Source of the DNA: Hepsetus odoe
Taxonomy: Eukaryota > Chordata > Actinopteri > Characiformes > Hepsetidae
Reading direction: 5' to 3'
NCBI GenBank assembly: GCA_017165825.1
Contig: CM029376.1
Coordinates: 21,391,952 to 21,455,951, forward strand
Length of the DNA stretch: 64,000 nucleotides
The translations under genes and the position numbers were made by a program. The notes under the pieces are model-generated. The model made no database searches, was not told where the DNA came from, and saw only the letters and a program-made list of their open reading frames with translations. This document shows positions 47,997-58,400 of this stretch, one piece after another (positions within the stretch are counted from its first letter, which is position 1; every line of letters starts with the position of its first letter).

Positions 47997-49991
47997 CACC
48001 TCCTAATCTTTATTAATAGTGTTAGTAATCAACTCACCAATTTAAAAATACCTCCACCAAACATGGATACATTAAAGAATGCTTCATAGATGCACATACA
48101 CTGTTTTACGAGAGGTTCCTAAAATTAAACATATAAAGACAGCGTAAGCAGCCTTTGGTTTTTAGCCAACAAAATCTGAAAAAAAGCTAAAATATTTTAT
48201 TTAAGAGAGCATTACAATCGGACATTCTTCTCTTTATTGTAATCTGATTTTAATACAATCCTTCATTTTCTGCTTGTGTAATTATTTACAAAAGTCAACA
48301 ATTAATTGCCTTATACCCTGAGTTGCATTTAAATGTAGGGAAAGGCAATTAAACGTTTATTATTATTATGTTGAGAACCATTACTTTTATTAAACAATCA
48401 CCGTTTTGCTGGCAGTGGGACAGGGCTCAGTCCATGGTTACTGACTAAATACTACAGGTGCAGCAGATGGAAGATAAAAACTACTGAATTATTCTTTTAA
48501 TAGATATAACAAATGAAAAGACGCAAACGCACACAGACAAGTAGGTACAGGCAGACGCACACACGCCCTTGCGCTAGGCCACTGTGGAGTAAAGACAGAC
48601 AGTCAGTGAAAAGTGATAGTACCTCTCTTATTGTGTGAGCTTCACTGATCTGCCATTCAGAGATCGCTATCAGACAATAGCACACCGCAGCCAATTAGCA
48701 GCACAATGCGAGATGGAAAAGTTCTGGCAGGATCTTGCCTTACTCCCATCTCTCTCCCCTTTACTGGCTCTTTTCCAACATTTGATCAGCGGAGGAGCAC
48801 ACAGTGTATCTGTAATCTTCCACAGCTAGTGTATCTGTAAGTTCTTACAGCTCACACACACTCCTCCTGATTGCATTTTTTTATTCTCGTTTAAAGTGAT
48901 GTGTAGCTGAGTTCCGTATAATGACTGTAGCAATGCAGTGCCGATAATTTCCTGTTACAACTGACAGCAGGAGCTTAACACGGACTCTAAATGAGCCTGT
49001 TACTATTTTCCTTCAGCACACATGAACAGCTTCAATTAAACTCAATTATTCATTCAAATTTAACTTCACAATGAGCCAGCAAGGAACTGTTGGCAGTCTA
49101 CAGAATAAAGCAAATTCACCAAATTTCCTTCTGGTTGTCCTTACAGTAAGAAACACTGGTTAAAAATGTATATACGTTTTAATAATTTATTTATAATATA
49201 ATGTATTACATATAACAATAATGAAAAATATAACACATTTATAATTTTTAAAAACTTTTAAAATAATTTTTATATTTTTTTTAATTGATTTTTTTTAAGA
49301 ACCTCAGAAAGATGGAATGATCATGGCTTTTTTCCAAACTCTGACAATTAACACAAGACATATGCATGTGTAACATGTCAAGGCCTGTAGGATGTGTGAT
49401 GTCATGAATGGTTAAACTTATCAAGCTTTACTGCTGGTCATTTTATGTCCACTGAGATTATTTACAAGTGTTGAATTATTTAAGGAAGAGAAAGCTGTGG
49501 CCTGTTGGAGCTTACTCGTATCTGTTCCTCAAGTGCACATACATTTGAGACTGACATGTAACCTTGAGAATCTGCATGCATGTACGTCTGGCTGTGTTTA
49601 GTGTGAATCTTTGAAACTCAAGCACGTTTTATGGTCTGCATGCTCACTGACATCCTTTCCCACTGCAAGTGTAATGCTCTGCTTAGTGTGCCAAGAATGC
49701 AGAGTTACTCTACACACATCCTTCCTTGTGCAAAGTACTGTGGTCAGCACTTTGTGTGCAGCAGCACAGCCTGGACACTCCGCAAGGGAAGGTCCAAGAC
49801 CCTGACAGCTCGCATTAGCATTCTAAGAAGAAGTTCAACTTTGCGTCCAGATTAGCACAGCACACTTAATACTCGAACAAACACTAAAATAACTTAGAAT
49901 TATGTAATGATTCTAAAAGTGATACTGGGATTGCCTCCTAGCAAAGAATACCTAGGAACAGGAAACATGACTTTCAGGGATTAATCAATTC

Positions 49992-50013
49992 TTTTTTTTT
50001 TTTTTTTTTTTTT
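49992..50013. repeat. Poly-T run
   Basis: Twenty-two consecutive T, 50 bases before a SINE head. Confidence 0.95.
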
Positions 50014-50060
50014 ACACTCAAATGAATTTACATTTTTCAACAGTAATTTTTAAAGTGGTG

Positions 50061-50268
50061 GCAGTGGGGCAGTGGTGGCCTAGTGATTAGGGACTACGCC
50101 CCCGGGTCGAAAGGACATGGGTATAAATCCCAGACCAGTAGGTTGCCCTGAAGTACCCTTGAGCAAGGTACCATCCCCATCACTGCTCCCCAGGTGCTTT
50201 AAATAGCTGTCCCCTACAGCACGGTGTGTATGGGTAAAATGCAGAGGTTGAATTTCGTTGTGGTTCAG
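50061..50268 (+). repeat. tRNA-derived SINE, family 1
   Basis: Head GCAGTGGTGGCCTAGTGATT with A box; B-box region degraded (gggtataaatccc). Body ends in atttcgttgtggttca, as in other copies. Confidence 0.9.
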
Positions 50269-51227
50269 AATATGCATCATGTCAACTTTTTACTACACTA
50301 TCTATCTAAGAATCTAGATAATGCTTAGACACAGTGAAAGTGTGCTGGCAGTACAAAACAGACTCTTAAAAGATAAAAAAGTGTTCCCTGACACTGGTGA
50401 GTGAGCTCAATTAACAGATGCTGAAAACTGTATATGAATATTAACATTACAGAACTTAATATTGCATCTTTAACACAACATGGGGCACTTCATATTAAAA
50501 ATAAAAAAACAAATAAACAGAAAGAAATTGGAGCACCCAATGTGCACATGCCGCAGGAACACTAACACTAAGCTGGCGCGACAGAGGATCCATCCAGACC
50601 CGACCTGCTAATGCTACTGCTTTATCCGCACAACAGAGGGGGAGGGCGAATAAGAAGGAGACTCTTTCATACAACTGCATCATCTCTGCAACTAGGAATT
50701 ACACCAGCAGTATCACAGCTAAGCTTCAATAGAGAAATCAGCATGATAGATAATTATTTATGTGGATGTAAGTAGCACAGAATGCAAACAGAAACTATGC
50801 AATCATGGTGTAATTATGATTGCAAGAGCTGCTTTGAGGTTTGCACCACTGGCTGTATACTGACAAATCAGCACTGAATGCAGTTTGCCTCATTATTAGT
50901 ATTTAATAATCTTTTTTTTTTTAAACCTAAATGTAATTACATTTATTTAATTACTTTTAATTTAATAGGCATGGTCACTTTGTCCAGGTCTGCATATGGT
51001 GGATGGAACATTGTATAGTTCATACTGTACATCATGCAGTCTTGTTAATGGAAATCTTTATATGGTGGATCAGCAACAAGAGGTCACTGGAATCTCTTAT
51101 CTGGTCTTTAAACTACTCATTGTCGTTAAAATACATGCAAGAAGTGTCAGTAAATAAGTAAATCAAATTTTTTAATAACATGTTTTGTTGTTGCTGTCAC
51201 TTTGCATTATAAGTAATTTTGCAACTG

Positions 51228-51375
51228 TTACATCAGGTGGATTGGAGATTCTAAACTGCCCGGTAGGTGTGAGTGTGAGTGTGTTTATCTGTATGTCTGC
51301 CCTGCAATGGACTGATGACTTCACTCCAGCACAGCCAACATCCCCACTAAAGACAAGTGGCTAAGAAAATGAGTG
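51228..51375 (+). repeat. SINE family 2 core/tail fragment
   Basis: ggattggagattctaaactg, then gccctgcaatggactgatga and ccagcacag, the body of the DANA/V-SINE-like family seen in the other orientation at 4870-5200. The tRNA head is missing. Confidence 0.75.
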
Positions 51376-51383
51376 AGTGAGAG

Positions 51384-51440
<57 letters not shown>
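51371..51440. repeat. (GA)n microsatellite
   Basis: GAGT units passing into pure GA, directly at the tail of a SINE fragment, as if grown from the SINE tail. Confidence 0.95.
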
Positions 51441-51441
<1 letters not shown>

Positions 51442-51959
51442 CATTTGAGAGTGTGGGTCTCAAAAGTCAGACAAGAAATCCGCGCCATAAGTCGGAAAAT
51501 TGGGAGGAAAAACTGAAAAGATGGGTAGAGCAGCAGATTGTGGAAAAAAAGGCCAAGCGAAAATAGGAACAGAACAAATGCAGAACTAGAAAAAGCAGAA
51601 AGGCTTTTTTTAGAAGCATTTGCAGAAAAGGCTTTAATGTAACTCTAGTTTCAACTCGGTCTGGCAGTGAGTCAGTGGGTCTAATCTAACACCATGTGTT
51701 CAGCCTAAACTAACAAATCACCAGCAATACATGCGCATGCTTCGCTTTAGGAAAATGCATCAGCATGTGATTTGCCTCATCAGAGTATTGATAAAACTAA
51801 AGTACCTATTTTCATGTGTTTACTGCTAATTAAATAAAATGTCTGGAAGAGGCGTGTAGTTGCATGGCATCATCGCATGTAACAATGACAGTGTAACCAT
51901 GTAGAGCAGGTGAGGGCAGCTTATTTAAATATAGATGCATCAGTCTCAGTATATATTAT

Positions 51960-52080
51960 GGAAGTCGTGGGTTCAATTCCCCAGTAAGCTTGGAAACCCT
52001 GAGCAAGCTACTGTCCCCATCACTGCTCTCCGTGTGCTGGATATAGCTGCCCTCTGCAGCATCCGCTAAATGCCAAAAAT
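51960..52080 (+). repeat. Truncated tRNA-type SINE
   Basis: Starts at a B box (gtgggttcaattcccc) and keeps a short body (gagcaagctactgtccc, gctgccctctgcagc) ending atccgctaaatgcc. The A-box half is missing. Confidence 0.75.
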
Positions 52081-52335
52081 ATAATTGTGTTATATGTGTA
52101 AAGTTATAATCAGACACTCGTTTGTGTTTTCAGAAGCTGCACGACTGGAATAGTATTTACATTGTGGTTTCCTGTTTGTGGTTTCCTGTTTGTTAAAATC
52201 ATCCCATTCAAATAACTGTGACAACAACATTGAGGAATTATGTTAAAAGATATATTTTGATAATAAGTAATTGCCACAACTTTGCCTTGGTGTCGGAGCA
52301 GCAATTCCCAGCTCTGGCCCTGGAGAAAGTCCCGT

Positions 52336-52576
52336 GCAGCGGTGGCCCAGTGGTTAGGGAGTTGCCTGGGATCAGAAGATTGTGGGTTCGATTCCCTCAC
52401 CAGTAGGTTGCACTGAGTTACCCTTGAGCAAGGTACCGTCCCTGTCTCTGCCCCGGGCAGCTTTCAATAGCTTCCCGCACGTGTGTGTATGGGTGAAGCG
52501 CAGAGGTTTTAAATTTCGTTGTGTTGTGCTGTGCTACATTTCACAATGACAAGGGCAGTCACTTTCACTTTCAAAT
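52336..52576 (+). repeat. tRNA-derived SINE, family 1
   Basis: Nearly full copy: A box GGTGGCCCAGTGGTTAGGG at 52341-52359, B box GGTTCGATTCCC near 52385-52396, tail cacaatgacaagggcagtc then CACTTTCACTTTC. Confidence 0.93.
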
Positions 52577-52859
52577 CTCCCCTGATCCAACTAATCAGCT
52601 CATTTACAAGTCCTTCAAGAGCTGAAGTGGGAGGAGACAAAGGAGAAAAAAAGACTAGGACTAGACCACCACTGGTTTGGCTATCAATTTTTATTTCATT
52701 GTAATTTATTTTAATTTTATCCTTTTCACCACTGAAGAACACCAGCTGCTCTTTCTGAGTTTTTTGATAAAGAGACGAAAGTGTTTTTTTATTTCCTGTG
52801 TTAAAGTAACTTAAACGTACCTTTCTGAAAAAATCTCTTAAAATCTTTTATGATGTGTT

Positions 52860-53045
52860 TTAGGACGGCATCTTCCAGAGGAGGTGATTTGCTCTTCTTA
52901 GTCTTGGTTCCTCCATGGGTTTCTTCCTTCAGCTGTACTTTTTTCTAACCTTCATCAACGTGGGTCTGCTCTCAAGGGACCAGATTCTGTAAAGCTGCTT
53001 TGGGACTGTGACAGTTACAACACAGTAAATGAATAAAATAAACTT
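52860..53045 (+). repeat. Dispersed fish repeat fragment
   Basis: cttagtcttggttcctcc, ggtttcttccttcag and ctgtaaagctgctttgg occur in this order, as in a common repeat of fish genomes, ending in an ATAAAATAAA tail. Confidence 0.65.
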
Positions 53046-53839
53046 TTCAAACCCGCCTTCAGCAGCAGTGAGTCTGCAGTTACTTCTTTCAGCCACTTGA
53101 GGCTTAAATGCTCTGCTGCGGTGCAACTGAGGACAGTATGTGTGAGTGAGGGTGTGTGTTTTCTGGTGGTATGCATGTGTGTATGTGCCACTGACTAGTC
53201 CCCCTGCAGGCCCACCTTTTTCTTACAGCCAGACTGATTCATTATCCAGCTCTAATTGAATGGGGGTCTCTATTGGGATGAGTTGTTCAGACCCACACAC
53301 ATGCATATTTGTCCCAGCTGTTTATTTAAGCCCAGCAGAACACATGAATCATGCATACACCCACTACCTACACAGGTATACAAATTCGAAAAACAGTCAC
53401 TGCTCATACAGTGTGGGAACTCTGCGCAAAAAGAACCAGTGTCCAAGTCTGACTAAACAAAATCTCTTCCTTTTGAAGGATCAGATTCTTCAGTTCAGGG
53501 AGCAGGGAGTGATTTTTAGCTCAGTCTCAGAAAAATGTAACATTTCGCCACTGCTGGAACAAAAATCACGACATGAAGATTTAAAAAAGATTGCAAAAGA
53601 TATTTTAAAGTTTCAGCAAAGAGTATTTCTCTTATTGTTCCAACGAGGAATGTTCACTGGAAGGTGAAGTCAATCATAGTTTTATAGTTATGATTTTAAG
53701 AACTGAAAAAAGTAATAAAGACAATATAATACACGATATTTATTTCTTTTTATAAATATATCAGGATAAAAATTGGGAAAAAAAAAAAATGGGAACAACC
53801 TAAAAAAAGGCAAGCAGCCTGTCTGCAAGTGTTCAGCAT

Positions 53840-54800
53840 AAGGCAGCCTCCCTACCTGGGGCATGCCAGAGAAGCACTGGCCTGCATGTATGCGCAGCCA
53901 ATTTTCTACTGCAATTATATTACAGAGAACTGCTCCTCCAACGGCATAGCAGCTTCCGATGAAGAGCTTTCAGGAAAAGTGTGCATTTATGTGAGCATGG
54001 CTATGCTACACATAGAATTTCTGTTGAATAAATTACACTGGGAATGAAAGAATATCCCAACCGAATCAGATTGCCATTAAAAATCTTTTCTGATAGTACA
54101 TAACTCCGTAGTGATGATCATCTCAATCGGCATGTAGCAACAGAAAGACTCCCTAGCAAAACTTGACCGGATGTCTGGCAACACTTCATTCATTTGCAAT
54201 AAGGGCATGGTTATGCAAGTGCGCTCTGACTCAGAGCTACTAGGGGAGCTTTTTTCAAACAATGGCTTTTTTTTGCTATTTTCCACCACCAGATGGGGCC
54301 CATGCAGCCTGCTTCTTTGTGAAGCAACACCTGCTTTGAATTTGTGCTGAATATGCAACAGCAACAGGGCCCTGTGGCATTCAGAATAATTTTTGATTAT
54401 TCGCTTTCAAAGTAGTGAATAGACCATGATTGTAAAGTAATTGTGGCGTATAATACAAAACGGTAATGGCAAAATGGTTTTTATACGCTTCCTTTTTATT
54501 GTTCTTAAAACATTTAGTTGTTGGCATTGAATGTTTTATGATTTTGTAATCGTTCCTTGGTTTCTTGCTTACTTGTGATTGTAAAAGTAGCCTGAAACAA
54601 TTCACTCCTTCATTTATCTCGTACTGTAATGCCTCTCAGTCTTCAAAGACCGATGCGAGAGGTTTAAATTACATCGCCTCTCATTAGCCATATCAAAAGA
54701 GCTGTCCGTCTCCATTAATGCGTGGCCTTACTGAGAGAACTATTTAATATGGAAAGCAGTAATTATCAAGGTGGCCCAGGGAGGGACAGAATTCATTAAC
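53840..54800. other. Candidate conserved non-coding stretch
   Basis: Repeat-free sequence with higher complexity than its surroundings, containing several TAATTA/ATTA-type homeodomain-like cores and CATTAGCC, CATTAATG, AATTATC strings near 54680-54800. No open frame has recognisable homology. Conservation cannot be judged from one sequence. Confidence 0.2.
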
Positions 54801-54942
54801 CAATTTTGTCTTTTATGTATAAACTGAAATTAGATCAAACAGATGTGAATGAATTTATCGTCTTGGAGACAACGGGAAAGGCATCAAAGATGAAGCAAAG
54901 GGAGAAGGAAAGCAGGAGAAAAGCTTTCACTATTTTATGTAT

Positions 54943-54948
54943 TTTATT
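54943..54948 (-). promoter_or_regulatory. Possible heca polyadenylation signal
   Basis: AATAAA on the coding strand about 290 bases after the heca stop codon. AT-rich surroundings make chance matches common, so this is only the nearest reasonable candidate. Confidence 0.25.
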
Positions 54949-55236
54949 GTTTTTCTTAATTTTGTACAAAAAGAGCAAATTTGGCATACAGATACATTCA
55001 CTTGTCACAGTATTTTGTTGCTTTTGTGGTTTTAAATGCCAGATGAGAATCTTTAAAGAATGTCTTTAGGAACAACAGTGAAGCACTCCCTCACCCCTTT
55101 CCTATGCAATTATTTGACCTGCCAACATGTCACTTTCTCTCTTACCTGTCTGAAGTAAAAACCCACAAAATAGTTGTCCAAATAGGACAGGCCCTATGAA
55201 TAGAAAAGAAAAACTAACATGCAAGGACAACTTTTG

Positions 55237-55400
55237 TCAATAGGCTTCAAGAACTTTGAAGGAGGAGAATGGCTTGACAAAGTGATAGTCCAGATTGCCA
55301 CAGTGTGGGCACTGCTGCACATTGCTGCCTCAGAGAAATACTGCATGCCCACTCGGACGTCGATGACAGGCTTTCCACAGTGCTTGCAGTTTCAGTTGGC
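55237..55400 (-). pseudogene. heca: heca last coding exon, broken
   Basis: 164 nt, acceptor ctcacag. Recognisable peptides: NCKHCGKPVIDVRVGMQYFS, then in a shifted frame NVQQCPHCGNLDYHFVKPFS and SFKVLEAY before TGA at 55237-55239. The third codon is TGA where the family has a leucine, and one base is missing near 55330. The family length for this exon would be 165 nt including stop. The three CxxC-type pairs remain in the DNA. Confidence 0.88.
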
Positions 55401-58400
55401 CTGTGAGAACACAGAAAGAGGTGACATCATTTCACCAGAACCCTGGTTTTGAATATTTCAACACTTTGCTGTTATTGTATGTGATAGTTGTCAAACCAAA
55501 TATAGTGAAACACTAACCAATAACTAAATTATCAAGGGGTGCATAAAAATACAAATGATGAAACTTGTAGGACATTTATATGCTTTATGTTTCTCCCAGG
55601 ACTAAAGTAACTTTCTTAACCAAGAAATCAGGAAAAGACTAACAGCCAATGCTTCCTCTGTAGCTAGGAAACAGACTAGTAATGAATCAGAGGCCTGCAA
55701 GTCACTGATTTTGGATACGGATGTGAAACCCACAGGGCTGGGACGTGAACTTCCATACATAGACTATAAAACTCACAGATATAAGAACTGCAACTATGAG
55801 ACTGTTTTCTCTGATACTTTTAAAATAATAAAAAACAAAAAAAAAAACAACTACAGCCTCCTCACGAAGACACTATGGTGTGTGTTGGTGCACATATTCT
55901 AAAAAAAGTGGGGTTTTCTACTCATTTGCACAGTAATTCTCAAACCTTGAATACCTCTGCACTAAATCACGGATATGAATGTACTGCAGCTTGAAATCAA
56001 TGTACCGCTTGACTGTGGACATGAATACAGTGCAATCTGATGTCTCCATGTTTGAGTTCAAATAAACTCAAAATTACAGATGCACTGAGAAAAAGCAGAA
56101 TTAAAAATGTGTATATTTCTTTGATATATTCCTATAAGCTTAAAAATTAGGTAAAATTTAGATAAATGAAAGCATTACAACCTGTTACTCCTAAACATTC
56201 AGCTCTTCCTAAGCATGATAAATGCAACAATGAAAGAAAAAGTGAAAGTGACTACCCTTGTCATTGCGAGGTCACAGCACAGCAGACAGTGAACCACAAC
56301 AAAATTGGACCTCTGCATTTAACCCATGCACATCAAACACTGTGCAGCAGTGGGCAGCTATTGAAAGCTCCCGGGGAGCAGTAACGGGGGCGGCACCTTG
56401 CTCAAGGGTACCTCAGGGCAACCTATCGGAACAACCCTGATCCTTTGATCATGCGGCTAACGCCTTAACCACTAGGCCACCGCTGCCCCACTGGAACAAG
56501 ATTTTCATAACAAATATACAGTATCTCACAAAAGTGAGTACACACATTTTTGTACATTTATTATATCTTTTCATGGGAAAACACTGAAGATATGACACTT
56601 TGATATAAAAAGGGGCAGCGGTGGCCTAGTGATTAGGGAGTTGGCCCCAGATCTGAAGATTGTGGGTTCTTTTCACTCACCAATAGTTGTTCTGGGGTAC
56701 CTTGAGCCAGGTGCACCGCCCCTCACATTGCTCCCGGGCGATTTAAATAGCTGCCCCCTGCTGCACGTGCAGTGTATGGGTTAAAACGCAGAGGTTGAAT
56801 TTCGTTGTGTTGTGCTGCATTTCACAATGACAAGGGTAGTCACTTTCACTTTTACACAATGTAAAGTAGTCAGTGTACAGCTTGTATAACAGTATAAATT
56901 TGTTGTCCCCTCAAAATAACACAACACACAGCCATTGATGTCTAAACCACTTGCAACAAAAGTGAGTACACCCTAAGTGAAAATGTCCACATTGTGCCCA
57001 ATTAGCCATTTCTCCCTCCCCTGCAGTCATGACCTGCTAGTGCTATGCGGTCTCAGGAGCAGGTTAAATTTGGTGTTATTGCTCTCACACTCTCTCATAC
57101 TGATCACTGGAAGTTCAACATGGCACCTCATGGCAAAGAACTCTGAAGTCAACCTACGAAGTTGAGTGCACGTGCTCAGCGTCATATCCAGTCTTTTGAA
57201 AACAGACGTATGAGTGCTGCCAGCAAAAGGTTGAAAGGGTGGGGGGTCAGCCTGTCAGTGCTCAGACCATACACTGCATCAAACTGGTCTGCATGGCTGT
57301 TGCCCCAGAAGAAAGCCTCTTTTAAAGATGATGCACAACAAAGCCTGCAAACAGTTTGGTTGAAGATGTCAGCAGACTAAGGACATGGATTACTGGAACA
57401 ATGTCTTGTGGTCTGATGAGACCAAGATGAACTTATTTGGTTCAGATGGTGTCAAACATGTGTGACGGCAACCAGGTGAGGAGTACAAAGACAAGTGTGT
57501 CTTGCCTACAGTCAAGCATGGTGGTGGGAGTGTCATGGTTTGGAGATGCATGAGTGCTGCCAGCACTGGTGAGCTACAGTTCTTTGAGGGAACCATGAAT
57601 GTCAACATATACTGTGACATACTCAAGCAGATCATGATCCCCTCCCTTCAGAAACTGGGCTTATGGGCAGCATTCAAACACAGATAATGATCCCAAACGC
57701 ACCTCCAAGGCGACCACTGTCTTGCTAAAGAAACTGAGGGTAAAAGGTGCTGTACTGGCCAAGCATGTCTCCAGACCAAAACTCTATTGAGCATCTGTGG
57801 GGCTTCCTCAAATGGAAGGTGGAGGAGCACAAGGTCTCTAAGTTCCACCAGCTCCATGATGTCATCATGGAGGAGTGGAAGAGACTTATGGCAACCTGTG
57901 AAGCTTTCTATGAACCTGTATGTGCCTAAAGAGAGTTTAGGCAGTGTGGGAAAATAATGGTGTCAACACAAAATATTGACACTTTGGGCACAATGTGGAC
58001 ATATTTCACCTTTTTTTGCCAGTGGTTTAGACATTAATGGCTGTGTGTTGAGTTATTTTGAGGGGACCACAAATGTACACCGTTATACAAGCTGTACACT
58101 GACTTCTTTAAATTGTATCAAAGTGTCATATCTCATAAATAAATAAACAAATGCTCATAACTAAAGTTGCACTTTTCTTCAACTCCCATTATAGAAAAAA
58201 TACATCAAAAAATATCATGTTTATCACAGTCGATTCTGCCTGCTTTATGTGGCTTAATATTTTACTGTTTCTTAAAACTGAAGTGTTAGTCATATTGCCC
58301 AATTGTAAATCAGACACCGCAAACCGATATACAACCAATACATTTGTAGATATAATTAATGTTTAATTTAAATGTTATCAATTGTTTTCCCTACAGGGAC

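Larger units (their letters stand above)
47114..55236. other. Region between the first recognised atp8a1 exon and the heca 3' end
   Basis: About 8 kb that should contain the atp8a1 5' end if the genes do not overlap. I searched the minus strand for an exon ending in an NNHV-type motif and found none; no CpG-rich promoter is evident. Contains SINEs, microsatellites and a candidate conserved non-coding stretch, listed separately. Confidence 0.6.

Noticed and set aside
55148..55195. Exon-like 48-base stretch on the minus strand with AG acceptor and gtaaga donor (GLSYLDNYFVGFYFRQ)
   Set aside because: It lies just after the heca stop codon, in the expected 3' UTR. No known headcase protein I recall continues there, and it matches no other family.
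50061..56852. SINE heads considered as true tRNA genes
   Set aside because: A and B boxes are present, but cloverleaf stems are not maintained and each continues into a shared SINE body.
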